Assembly: GCF_012516315.1 (NCBI RefSeq)
Contig: NZ_CP051185.1
Location: 6,143,363 to 6,207,362, forward strand
DNA length: 64,000 bases
Direction of reading: 5' to 3'
Source: Limnospira fusiformis SAG 85.79
GTDB lineage: Bacteria > Cyanobacteriota > Cyanobacteriia > Cyanobacteriales > Microcoleaceae
The notes below the pieces were generated by a model. That model saw nothing but the letters and a program-made list of their open reading frames with translations, searched no databases and was not told the DNA's origin. Positions 17,034 through 24,811 of this stretch are shown here, one piece after another (positions within the stretch are counted from its first letter, which is position 1; every line of letters starts with the position of its first letter). Position numbers and translations under genes: made by a program.

Positions 17034-17279
17034 ATGAACCTATCACTCACCCCAGAAATCGAACAAAGGATTGCGGCTCAACTCAACCAAGGACATTACC
17101 AATCCGCCCATGAGGTCATCTTAGCGGCCCTAGAACTCCTGGACCAACGCCAGCAATACCTGACTGAACTGCGTCAGGAAATCGCGATTGATGCCACTCA
17201 AATTGAACAGGGACAAGTGATAGATGGAGAACAGGTTTTTGAGCGTATCCTCAACCGTTTACATAATTTTATAACATGA
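17034..17279 (+). CDS. ParD-like antitoxin
   Basis: The 81-residue protein begins MNLSLTPEIEQRIAAQLNQG and continues with HYQSAHEVILAALELLDQR, the ribbon-helix-helix pattern of ParD/type II antitoxins. An upstream in-frame start at 16932 would add 34 residues unlike the family, so I prefer the ATG at 17034. The stop overlaps the next gene by 4 bp (ATGA). The following gene is not a ParE toxin, so the partner has been exchanged or lost. Confidence 0.75.
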   Translation: MNLSLTPEIEQRIAAQLNQGHYQSAHEVILAALELLDQRQQYLTELRQEIAIDATQIEQGQVIDGEQVFERILNRLHNFIT

Positions 17280-17515
17280 AAAACACAACTCAATTTCAAA
17301 AAATTGCTGCCGAAGTGCAACTGTTTAATGATATTGAAACCAAGGAAAAGTTTGTGTTTGTCGTGGGTGCTTTAGTGGCTCGATTAATTAGCCTTCAGAA
17401 AGGAGCCGAAATCATGGAAATGGAACCGGAAATGCTTTTAAAGATTTTGGAAATGATGAGCATCGATTTTTCTTATCTTACTGCCGAAGATATTAAAGCG
17501 GAAAAAACTTGGTAA
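17276..17515 (+). CDS. Small UPF0175-like helical protein
   Basis: The 79-residue protein ends with SLQKGAEIMEMEPEMLLKIL and LTAEDIKAE, similar in spacing to the helix-turn-helix of UPF0175 antitoxins (slgkAAelAgms pattern). It is translationally coupled to the ParD-like gene by a 4-bp overlap. Two antitoxin-like genes in tandem without a visible toxin is odd. The family call is tentative. Confidence 0.5.
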   Translation: MKNTTQFQKIAAEVQLFNDIETKEKFVFVVGALVARLISLQKGAEIMEMEPEMLLKILEMMSIDFSYLTAEDIKAEKTW

Positions 17516-17539
17516 GACTGATGAAAATTCTCTGCCGCG

Positions 17540-17770
17540 TCACGAGGATGCCAGAACCCGCGCTTGAGCGATTTCTCTGTCTCCAATTCCCCGCACTTGA
17601 GAACTCAAGAGAGAAATAATCGCAATGGTTTCTCCGGCGATGGTCATAAATTCTACTTCATAGCCCAAACCTTCTTGATGGACTAAGACAACTGTACCCA
17701 TATCGCCGGATTTTAAATCATATTCCGGTAAATCTACGGTTAAAACAACTCGGTCTAATTCACTAATCAT
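17540..17770 (-). CDS. DUF4926 domain protein
   Basis: The 76-residue protein has the compact beta-rich DUF4926 pattern LDRVVLTVDLPEYDLKSGDM followed by GTVVLVHQEGLGYEVEF. DUF4926 genes are small accessory genes often next to DUF6883 or toxin-like genes in cyanobacteria. The gene is convergent with the ParD-like pair and is bounded by an 11-bp inverted repeat (CGTCACGAGGA at 17538-17548 and its complement at 17786-17796). Confidence 0.75.
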   Translation of the reverse strand: MISELDRVVLTVDLPEYDLKSGDMGTVVLVHQEGLGYEVEFMTIAGETIAIISLLSSQVRGIGDREIAQARVLASS

Positions 17771-17926
17771 GGTTTACTAAATTTGTCCTCGTGACGTGGA
17801 TTCAATGTCCCTCTCCTGTGCTGGGATTCCGATTTAGGGTGAGGGTGACAAAGAGGATAGGGAAGCTGAGGTGTTCCGGTTAGGTTTTGCCCTTGGCTTC
17901 ACGGAACCCACCCCAACTCCGATGAC

Positions 17927-18505
17927 TTACTCCTCCCGGTCACGACGTACTTTACTCACGACAATTTCCATCTCATCCTCTGACAGGGGGATAAGCTGAT
18001 CCAACAGAAAATCAAAATCGTTCTGGTTTTCCAGTTTCCCCTGTAACTCATCATTCTCCCAAGCCTGCTGACCCCGAATCATCATTTTTTCCTCCTCATA
18101 GTCTAGGGCAGAGAAGGGAACCCGCCAAGTTTCTGGGGTACTCATATCCTCCCCGCGAATGTTGGGCCGCCCTCTGACAACTAACCCCTGATTTGTCAGG
18201 CGATCGCGCTCTATTTTCGCAACTTCCGTCAGGGGCAATCCTTGGGAGCGTCCCGCCAATTGCAGTTGGCGAGTTTCTGGGTTAAATCCCAGTAATTCAT
18301 GGTTGCCACTCCCCCCGGCTTTTAACTCAATTTTGATATTCACCGGGAGCATCACTTGAATAATTGGCGGTGAGGGTAATGGATTGAGTTGCCCAGTAGG
18401 GGTAACTTCAGCGGTTTGGGAAGGAGGGCTAATGGCACATCCCCCTATTCCCAGGGAGGAAACCATTAAAACCAGTGACAAGATATGGCAAGTTGGATGT
18501 TTCAT
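17927..18505 (-). CDS. Putative lipoprotein of unknown function
   Basis: The 192-residue protein starts with a lipoprotein signal peptide (HILSLVLMVSSLGIGGC, lipobox GIGGC with Cys at ~23), then a Pro/Thr-rich linker and a domain rich in beta strands and charged residues. I do not recognise the domain. It would be anchored in a membrane facing the periplasm. It diverges from the membrane-protein gene at 18689, with a palindromic repeat between them. Confidence 0.65.
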   Translation of the reverse strand: MKHPTCHILSLVLMVSSLGIGGCAISPPSQTAEVTPTGQLNPLPSPPIIQVMLPVNIKIELKAGGSGNHELLGFNPETRQLQLAGRSQGLPLTEVAKIERDRLTNQGLVVRGRPNIRGEDMSTPETWRVPFSALDYEEEKMMIRGQQAWENDELQGKLENQNDFDFLLDQLIPLSEDEMEIVVSKVRRDREE

Positions 18506-18540
18506 AACAGCTTAGACTGGTGTAGAACTCGATGGGGGGA

Positions 18541-18612
18541 CCCTCACCCTACTTTGAATCCAAAGCCCCCTCTTGCTCCCTCTCCCATTTTGGGAGAGGG
18601 CTGGGGTGAGGG
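18541..18612. repeat. Palindromic element with CCCTCACCC ends
   Basis: A 72-bp element with perfect 9-bp terminal inverted repeats (CCCTCACCC at 18541, GGGTGAGGG at 18604) and a nested CCCTCTCCC...GGGAGAGGG hairpin at about 18579-18600. It belongs to the same family as 9969-10073 and 11028-11292, and lies between divergent genes where it could affect both transcripts. Confidence 0.65.
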
Positions 18613-18688
18613 CGGATGAGGGCCGACTGGCTAAACGGTAAGAGGTAGCCCCGAGAGGGTTTGTTGTCATCTTTGGGATAAGGTTGAG

Positions 18689-19642
18689 ATGAGTGATTCA
18701 CAGCGTTTACCCCCGGAAACTTTTGCCCTGGGAAGAATTGCCAGTTTGCTGGTGATGTTGGGGGCGGTGCTATACTTCACGGGGTGGACTTATCGCTGGA
18801 TCTATTTCGCGTTTTTCCAACTGGAAGTGACGACGCTGCCTTTGCCCCTAGAGTCGTTTTATATTGCTGCCTTTCAAGTGTTTTTTGGCAGCTTCCGAGC
18901 CATTTTCCATACCATTATAACGGCGGCGTTGGTTGTGGTGGGGGTTTATTGCAGTCTGTGGTTACTGGAAGGGCAACCCTCACTCCGGTTCCAAGCTGGA
19001 CTCGAGAACATCCATGGGCGGATATTGGCTTCCCTCAATAATCGTTTAGCCAGTCAACCGCCTCAAACATTCTGGAAACGCTGGCTATTTCGGTTGTATC
19101 GGGAACTGTTGCAACTGCTAAAATCGTTTCTGGAGTTCCACCTGTTGGAGTATCAATCCCTACGATTTGTGCGATCGCTTTTGGATGAAACATTGATTAT
19201 CTGTTGGGTGCTGGCGGGCTGTTTCTGGCTGGCACAATGGCAGGGAGAAGCGGATGCGTGGCGGGATGCGGTGAATGAAACCTCGTCTCTCCCGGTGGTG
19301 ACGGTGGTTGTGCGAGAGGATAGTTTTCCCTTGGGGGTGAACCCCGATGATATCCGCAATCCTCAAGGTATCCGCATTATTGGTGACCCAAGCAGCTACC
19401 AGCAACTGCTGAGTGCGGCGATTAATAACCCCAGCCAGAATCGGGTCTGGCGGTTGCTGATTGATGTGGATGGGGATTATTATATATTCCCAGCCCTACC
19501 GGAACGGGATGAAACCCGCCGCCCTGCGTTGGTGGTGATTCCTCGCAGCCATCAAGGCGATCGCCTAATTCAGTTGCGCCCCACACTCGACACGGATATT
19601 CCCAGTCAAGCTAAAGATAATCAGCCGACTAATAGTAAATAG
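18689..19642 (+). CDS. Membrane protein of unknown function
   Basis: The 317-residue protein has predicted membrane helices near residues 13-35, 48-65 and 70-95 and another near 170-185 (ETLIICWVLAGCFWLAQW). A soluble C-terminal domain of ~130 residues contains IRIIGDPSSYQQLLSAAI and YYIFPALPERDETRRPALV. I do not recognise the family. Its last ~79 codons are repeated at 20789-21040 behind the DUF1349 gene, so the gene is a border of a duplication. Confidence 0.6.
   Translation: MSDSQRLPPETFALGRIASLLVMLGAVLYFTGWTYRWIYFAFFQLEVTTLPLPLESFYIAAFQVFFGSFRAIFHTIITAALVVVGVYCSLWLLEGQPSLRFQAGLENIHGRILASLNNRLASQPPQTFWKRWLFRLYRELLQLLKSFLEFHLLEYQSLRFVRSLLDETLIICWVLAGCFWLAQWQGEADAWRDAVNETSSLPVVTVVVREDSFPLGVNPDDIRNPQGIRIIGDPSSYQQLLSAAINNPSQNRVWRLLIDVDGDYYIFPALPERDETRRPALVVIPRSHQGDRLIQLRPTLDTDIPSQAKDNQPTNSK
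19371..19606 (+). repeat. Direct repeat of gene 3' end, copy 1
   Basis: 236 bp inside the membrane-protein gene that match 20790-21025 at a constant 1419-bp offset with about four mismatches. Between the copies lie the DUF1349 gene and an IS200/IS605-type relic. The near identity points to a fairly recent duplication. Confidence 0.9.
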
Positions 19643-19728
19643 ACGCATCAGTTTTATACACCCCTAGCTGTGCAATCTGGTGAGTTTTTGGGTTATGCGA
19701 TCGCATAACCCAACCTACAAACTCAGTT

Positions 19729-20322
19729 CTAATCAACCACTGGTGCTGTACTCAGTTCTACCGTGAAAGACTCAAAAGTTACCTCAAATCCTTCCCGTTC
19801 TGGGGATGCACACACCGGGCCAACCCAAGCCGTAGGTTCTTCGGGAAAATCCGTCAGACGTAATAGGACAAATTTATCACCATCGAGGGAGTAGAGAACT
19901 GCAATGGCTTCATTTCTGCGCCGTACTTCAAACCAAACCCGATCGGGTTGACCTGCCAAGGGAGCAACGGCCCAATCCGATCGCTCCCGTGTCACAACTG
20001 CACTGGCGTATTGGACACCATCTACATATTCAATGCCACACTTGAGCCAATGGGTTTTACTGACTCTAACCATCAATCCAGCTTGATCATAGAGTTCCTG
20101 GTATTGCCCCGAAAAACAGACCCGGGCTCGAAAGTTGCCCAATACTTCACGGTAGTAACAGTGACCAGAATCCCGAATAAAACCGTAGTGAGTTGTCCGC
20201 CAGAAATCGGTTTTCAACCCGGTTTTAACCCAAAGCCGATCGCCGCGATTCTGCCATGCCGCAGGGGGGTTATACCACTGCATGGATGACCAAGGGGTGA
20301 TTGGTGAAGGTTCCATAGTCAT
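19729..20322 (-). CDS. DUF1349 family protein
   Basis: The protein of 197 residues has the DUF1349 (concanavalin-like beta-sandwich) pattern: MQWYNPPAAW, then YYREVLGNFRARVCFSGQYQ, YDQAGLMVRVSKTHWLKCGI and DKFVLLRLTDFPE. Family members bind or act on unknown ligands. I chose the start MTMEPSPITPW at 20322; the frame is open to 20400, but those 26 extra residues overlap the end of an IS605-type relic and look unnatural. The gene is inserted, in opposite orientation, between two copies of its neighbour's 3' end. Confidence 0.8.
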   Translation of the reverse strand: MTMEPSPITPWSSMQWYNPPAAWQNRGDRLWVKTGLKTDFWRTTHYGFIRDSGHCYYREVLGNFRARVCFSGQYQELYDQAGLMVRVSKTHWLKCGIEYVDGVQYASAVVTRERSDWAVAPLAGQPDRVWFEVRRRNEAIAVLYSLDGDKFVLLRLTDFPEEPTAWVGPVCASPEREGFEVTFESFTVELSTAPVVD

Positions 20323-20338
20323 GGCTCGTCCTATCAAA

Positions 20339-20640
20339 TTGACTACTCCCCGCGCTAAAGCGACGGGGATTCCCCGGAGGGATTTCAGAACTTCCGACAA
20401 GTCGGACTCCTAGGCGAAGTCAAATACGCCTCTATAGGTTGCCCGAAGGCTTCCTTTTACTTATTTTCATTCAATCACCTTTTGTCTCTCGCCAATGAAA
20501 CGTCTTTGCTGCCGACATTTCTGCATGATGCAAGTCTGCCCTCACGGGATGTTAAGCCCCTTTCATTTGGGTCATAGAGAAGGCGATACCATTCTATCAT
20601 AGTCATTGCGGCTAAAGCCGCCGAGTCGTTTTTCCGCCCC
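20339..20640 (-). mobile_element. IS200/IS605-type relic (short, no transposase)
   Basis: A ~300-bp gene-free segment with a GC-rich hairpin at each end: CCCCGCGCTAAAGCGACGGGG near 20348-20368 and GCGGCTAAAGCCGC at 20608-20621. The first, read on the minus strand, looks like the 3' end commonly seen after tnpB genes in cyanobacteria, where it forms part of the right end and the guide-RNA scaffold. No tnpA or tnpB remains, so this would be an internally deleted, MITE-like derivative. The assignment rests on remembered end sequences. Confidence 0.5.
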
Positions 20641-20788
20641 GCTTTAAAAAGACGGAGCTACCAAACTCCCGAATTTTTGCCGTGTATTACTGGGAACATA
20701 GCAGAACTCAAAAACAACAGAAATGGCTGTCGCCGGAATCTATGGAAGATGTTAACAACGGTAACACCCAGAGAACTAGATCAGTCAG

Positions 20789-21040
20789 ATCCGCATTATT
20801 GGTGACGCAAGCAGCTACCAGCAACTGCTGAGTGCGGCGATTAATAACCCCAGCCAGAATCGGGTCTGGCGGTTGCTGATTGATGTGGATGGGGATTATT
20901 ATATATTCCCAGCCCTACCGGAACGGGATGAAACCCGCCGCCCTGCGTTGGTGGTGATTCCTCGCAGTCATCAAGGCGATCGCTTGATTCAGTTGCGCCC
21001 CACACTCGACACGGATATTCCCAGTGGGGATAACAATTGA
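20789..21040 (+). pseudogene. 3' fragment of the membrane-protein gene
   Basis: 84 codons without a start that reproduce the C-terminal part of the protein encoded at 18689-19642 (IRIIGDASSYQQLLSAAINN through TLDTDIPS). It then ends in GDNN and TGA instead of the longer original tail. It is repeat copy 2 plus its own stop and is not expected to be expressed as a membrane protein. Confidence 0.85.
20790..21025 (+). repeat. Direct repeat of gene 3' end, copy 2
   Basis: Partner of 19371-19606 (offset 1419 bp, no indels seen). The left junction follows GATCAGTCAGA and the right junction precedes GGGGATAACAA. Confidence 0.9.
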
Positions 21041-21145
21041 TAATCGCTCATCGATACCTAGGTAATAGGAAAGCCCGAAGCGTCGGTGATGGGATGACTA
21101 TCGGGTTATGATTGAACCCGAAAAGCGTGACAACCTGCCATTAAG

Positions 21146-21856
21146 ATGAATCAAACCCTGTGGATAGCCCGACACGGCGATCGCCAAGACCATGCCGATT
21201 CTAATTGGTATCGTAGCAGTAGCAATCCTTTTGACCCGCCCTTATCAGCCAAAGGGGAAAAGCAAGCGATCGCCCTAGCCCAACGTCTAGGGGGAGAAAA
21301 GATTAACTACATTTTCGCATCCCCATTTCTGCGAACCGTTGCTACCGCCCACGCCGTAGCCGAAGTTCTGGATTTACCAGTGCAACTAGAACCGGGACTG
21401 GGAGAGTTTTTAAGTGGTTACAGCTTCCCCTATTTGCCGAAAATGCGATCGTCATCAGAACTAAAAGCCGATTTTCCCCGCATCAATCTTAACTATGAAT
21501 CGCCCCAAGGTTGGCAGTATCCCGAAACCTGGTCTATGGCTCAACAACGCATGACCAGCACTATCCAACGCTTAACCACACAATACCCCGAAAATCTCCT
21601 TTTGGTAGGTCATGCAGCCTCAGTGAAAGGACTCACCCAAGCATTAATTACGCGAAAGCCGAAACTCAAAACCTCTCTTTGCTGTCTAGTCAAGTTGGTA
21701 GCTGATGATGATGGTTGGAACCTGGAACTAGCCGGAGATACTAGCCATCTGGAACTAGCCGGGGTGGCTTCCCAGTCTCATCTACTCAGAGCCGCTCTGA
21801 GATATTACCGCTATTATCGATATGCTTACCGATATCAGCCCGAATTACCTCGATGA
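21146..21856 (+). CDS. Histidine phosphatase family protein
   Basis: Member of the phosphoglycerate-mutase-like superfamily. The catalytic RHG motif is at the N-terminus (LWIARHGDRQDH, about residues 5-16) and the second catalytic His is in LLLVGHAASVKGL near 150. The 236-residue length fits a phosphatase rather than a glycolytic mutase. The C-terminus has a repetitive tail (YRYYRYAYRYQPE). The substrate cannot be told. It lies 123 bp upstream of ahcY on the same strand. Confidence 0.85.
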   Translation: MNQTLWIARHGDRQDHADSNWYRSSSNPFDPPLSAKGEKQAIALAQRLGGEKINYIFASPFLRTVATAHAVAEVLDLPVQLEPGLGEFLSGYSFPYLPKMRSSSELKADFPRINLNYESPQGWQYPETWSMAQQRMTSTIQRLTTQYPENLLLVGHAASVKGLTQALITRKPKLKTSLCCLVKLVADDDGWNLELAGDTSHLELAGVASQSHLLRAALRYYRYYRYAYRYQPELPR

Positions 21857-21930
21857 TATATAATATCTTGCGGTTAATGGTGCTAGAATCGTAAAGGCCA
21901 GTCGTCCATAAGTTGGGTGCCCCCATAATT

Positions 21931-21946
21931 TGCCAAACACTTGGCA
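21931..21946. promoter_or_regulatory. Perfect palindrome upstream of ahcY
   Basis: TGCCAA-ACAC-TTGGCA, a dyad with two 6-bp half-sites, 33 bp before the ahcY start codon. Position and symmetry suit a repressor operator or an mRNA hairpin in the leader. No known binding protein can be assigned. Confidence 0.4.
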
Positions 21947-21978
21947 GCCAAAACGCGATTTATAAAGGAAATAACTGC

Positions 21979-23259
21979 ATGAGTTCAACAACCGTCCAAG
22001 CCAAATATGAAATTAAAGACCCAACACTTGCCCCAAAAGGCAAACAACGGATTGAATGGGCGGGGCGTGAAATGCCAGTTTTGCGCCAAATTCAAGAACG
22101 TTTTGCCCAAGAAAAGCCCTTTGATGGTATTCGTTTAATTGCTTGCTGTCACGTCACCACAGAAACAGCACATTTGGCGATCGCTCTCAAAGCTGGGGGC
22201 GCGGATGCTATACTTATTGCTAGTAACCCCCTGTCAACCCAAGACGATGTAGCCGCTAGTTTGGTGGTTGATTATGGCATCCCCGTTTTCGCCATGAAAG
22301 GGGAAGATACAGCCACCTATCTGCGCCACGTCGAGATTGCCCTTGATCACCGCCCCAATATTATTATTGATGATGGTAGTGATGTTACCGCTACCCTCGT
22401 TAAAAACCGTCAGCATCAAATACCTGAAATTATTGGCACTACCGAAGAAACCACTACCGGAATTGTCCGTCTGCGGGCTATGTTTAATGATGGGAAACTG
22501 ACTTTCCCAGCTATGAACGTTAACGACGCAGATACTAAGCACTTTTTTGATAACCGCTACGGAACTGGTCAATCTACCCTTGATGGTATTATCCGCGCTA
22601 CTAATGTTCTGCTCGCCGGTAAAAATGTCGTCGTTGTCGGTTATGGTTGGTGTGGTAAAGGCTCCGCCTTGCGCGCTCGTGGATTGGGTGCTAATGTCAT
22701 TGTTACCGAAGTTGATCCAGTCCGGGCTATTGAAGCCGTCATGGATGGTTTCCGCGTGATGCCTATGGAACAAGCTGCCTCTCTGGGAGATTTGTTTATT
22801 ACTGTCACTGGTAATAAGCACGTTATTCGTGGGGAACATTTCGATGTGATGAAAGACGGCGCTATGGTTTGCAACTCTGGTCACTTCGATATTGAAATTG
22901 ACCTGAAAGATCTCGCAGAACGTTCTACCGAAATCAAGGAAGTTCGTAATTTTACCCAACAATATAAGCTCAAAAACGGTAAATCTGTTGTGGTTTTGGG
23001 TGAAGGACGTTTGATCAATTTGGCTGCTGCTGAAGGTCATCCTAGTGCCGTTATGGATATGAGTTTTGCTAACCAAGCCATGGCTTGTGAATATCTGGTC
23101 AAAAATCAAGGCAAACTCGAACCCGGTCTGCACTCTATCCCCCAAGACGTGGATCAGGAAATTGCTCGTCTGAAATTGAAAGCCATGGGTATTGCTATTG
23201 ATACCTTGACATCAGAACAGATTGAGTATATGAATTCCTGGACTGTTGGCACTGACTAA
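21979..23259 (+). CDS. ahcY: Adenosylhomocysteinase
   Basis: Hydrolyses S-adenosylhomocysteine to adenosine and homocysteine, keeping the methylation cycle running. The 426-residue protein is collinear with bacterial SAH hydrolases: substrate region CHVTTETAHLAIAL, DDGSDVTA, the NAD-binding Rossmann motif VVVGYGWCGKGSALRARG (about 220-237) and the C-terminal HPSAVMDMSFANQA. The ATG at 21979 follows AAAGGAAA; an upstream ATG at 21913 would add 22 residues without similarity. A palindrome lies in the leader and a hairpin follows the stop. Confidence 0.97.
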   Translation: MSSTTVQAKYEIKDPTLAPKGKQRIEWAGREMPVLRQIQERFAQEKPFDGIRLIACCHVTTETAHLAIALKAGGADAILIASNPLSTQDDVAASLVVDYGIPVFAMKGEDTATYLRHVEIALDHRPNIIIDDGSDVTATLVKNRQHQIPEIIGTTEETTTGIVRLRAMFNDGKLTFPAMNVNDADTKHFFDNRYGTGQSTLDGIIRATNVLLAGKNVVVVGYGWCGKGSALRARGLGANVIVTEVDPVRAIEAVMDGFRVMPMEQAASLGDLFITVTGNKHVIRGEHFDVMKDGAMVCNSGHFDIEIDLKDLAERSTEIKEVRNFTQQYKLKNGKSVVVLGEGRLINLAAAEGHPSAVMDMSFANQAMACEYLVKNQGKLEPGLHSIPQDVDQEIARLKLKAMGIAIDTLTSEQIEYMNSWTVGTD

Positions 23260-23304
23260 TCTCTCCAGTTTTTCTTGGGGTTGGATTTAGGCAATATCTG
23301 TCAA

Positions 23305-23324
23305 GGCAACCGGAGACGGTTGCC
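23305..23324 (+). terminator. Hairpin after ahcY
   Basis: GGCAACCG-GAGA-CGGTTGCC: a perfect 8-bp stem with a GNRA-type tetraloop, 45 bp after the ahcY stop. The following sequence is A/T-rich but has no clean T run, so it may be a terminator or a 3'-end stabiliser. Confidence 0.5.
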
Positions 23325-23380
23325 TAAATATATTCTGGTTGATTGATTCCGGTTAGTTTTTTTATCTTTAGCTGTGGCTT

Positions 23381-24004
23381 GTGGCAAAACTTTCTGTTGA
23401 ACTTCAGCGCTATTTTTGGGAAGAGTCCCGTTCCTCTCAGGTAACGCTGGGTGATATTATTACTCTGGCAGGAGAGCGGATTTTTGGGTTTTTGTTTGTG
23501 GTGCTGGCGCTGCCTTCCGCCCTTCCCATTCCGGCTCCTGGCTATTCGGTTCCCTTTGGGATTTTATTATTTTTGTTAGCTATTCAATTGGTGGCGGGTT
23601 CACAAACGCCTTGGTTTCCGGATTCATGGCTGAACCGTGAATTGCCTTTGGAAAAGGTACAGGGAATTTTAAAAGTGGGGATTCCTTGGTTACAGAAAAT
23701 TGAGGTGGTTTGCCGTCCCCGCTTGAGTTTTATTTGTACTCATCCGGTGGGAAAGGTTGTGATTGGTTGTGCGATCGCAATTATGGCAGTCTCCATGATG
23801 CTGCCTATTCCCTTAACTAATACACTACCAGCGATCGGGATTTTTATTACCGGATTTGGGCTGTTGGATGATGATGGGGCGATTACCTTGGGGGGATTAG
23901 TAGTTTGTCTCATGGGAGCAGTCCTTTCCGGTTTAATTTTACTGTTTGGCTATGAAGCAGTGAAAGCCGGGATTAATTACCTACGGTTGTCCATCAGTCG
24001 CTAA
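23381..24004 (+). CDS. ExoD family membrane protein
   Basis: The 207-residue protein matches the exopolysaccharide-synthesis ExoD family. It shows the N-terminal LGDIITLAGERIFGFLFVVL, the Pro-rich PSALPIPAPGYSVPFGILLF, and paired hydrophobic segments near 130-150 and 165-190. It starts with GTG at 23381. In rhizobia ExoD affects exopolysaccharide and alkali tolerance; the molecular activity is unknown. It stands alone, 121 bp after ahcY. Confidence 0.85.
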   Translation: MAKLSVELQRYFWEESRSSQVTLGDIITLAGERIFGFLFVVLALPSALPIPAPGYSVPFGILLFLLAIQLVAGSQTPWFPDSWLNRELPLEKVQGILKVGIPWLQKIEVVCRPRLSFICTHPVGKVVIGCAIAIMAVSMMLPIPLTNTLPAIGIFITGFGLLDDDGAITLGGLVVCLMGAVLSGLILLFGYEAVKAGINYLRLSISR

Positions 24005-24203
24005 GATCACCCCAACTGGCTCCGAAAAGTGATCACCATCACTACAACTTAGTTGATTGGGTCATCAGTTAATTTGCGTAGTCTCACCTAGAAACCCTAT
24101 GAACATCACGAGAATCGATCCGAGAAATCACTGAGATTTTCGGAAACCTTTGGGATGATGAAGATACTAAAAGGTTGGCCGCTTACTTGTCCTGGAGAGA
24201 AAT

Positions 24204-24671
24204 ATGATTGTGATGACTACATCTACCAAAACTTATATCAACCCAGATGGCTCACTCGCGCAACTGCCTCTGTCCACCAAATTCGGGAATATAGAACTTA
24301 GACAGATTTACCATCTAGCCCAAACTCAGAATTGGGAACCTGAAACTCTGGAAAGTCGCATCGATCGCGCTTTGTCCATGGTGGATGCTAATTGGGCGAA
24401 TCCCAAAGAACAGCTTTTGTTAGAATTAGTTCGTCAGGGTAGAGCCGACCAAATCGATGGTATCGAATATTGGACTACCCAAATTGACGAAACACGGGCG
24501 GCGGGAATTTGTCTTGACCCGGTTACATTGACACTAGAAGTTATGGTGATTGACTTACAGTGGTTTACCCCTATCCATCGGGAACAGGTGAGAACCCTAT
24601 CAAGATTATGTCAGCTTACCAGTTTGAGTTGTTATGATTCAGAATCCGGCTCTACAAATTGGTTGCTATAG
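24204..24671 (+). CDS. Hypothetical protein
   Basis: The 155-residue soluble protein, with no signal peptide or membrane helix, contains LPLSTKFGNIELRQIYHLAQ, RIDRALSMVDANWANPKEQL and WTTQIDETRAAGICLDPVTL. I do not recognise it. The ATG at 24204 is supported by GGAGAG a few bases upstream; an in-frame ATG at 24213 is the alternative. Base composition and HIP1 use match the surroundings, so it looks native. Confidence 0.55.
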   Translation: MIVMTTSTKTYINPDGSLAQLPLSTKFGNIELRQIYHLAQTQNWEPETLESRIDRALSMVDANWANPKEQLLLELVRQGRADQIDGIEYWTTQIDETRAAGICLDPVTLTLEVMVIDLQWFTPIHREQVRTLSRLCQLTSLSCYDSESGSTNWLL

Positions 24672-24811
24672 TTGACCTGAAGTGCAATAATGATCATTAT
24701 ACTTACCAACATATTTACGAAAATATCACGAAACTAGCGTTTAATCGCCCTCTCATCATCAACAGCTAGGGTGCGTCAATCGCCAATATGTTCGCACCCT
24801 AAAGTCTAGTT

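Noticed and set aside
21860..21978. SAH riboswitch before ahcY
   Set aside because: The leader is only ~120 bp and lacks the SAH riboswitch core; only a simple dyad is present.
22234..23145. 303-codon frame antisense to ahcY
   Set aside because: It is fully inside the well-supported ahcY gene and its translation has no recognisable pattern.
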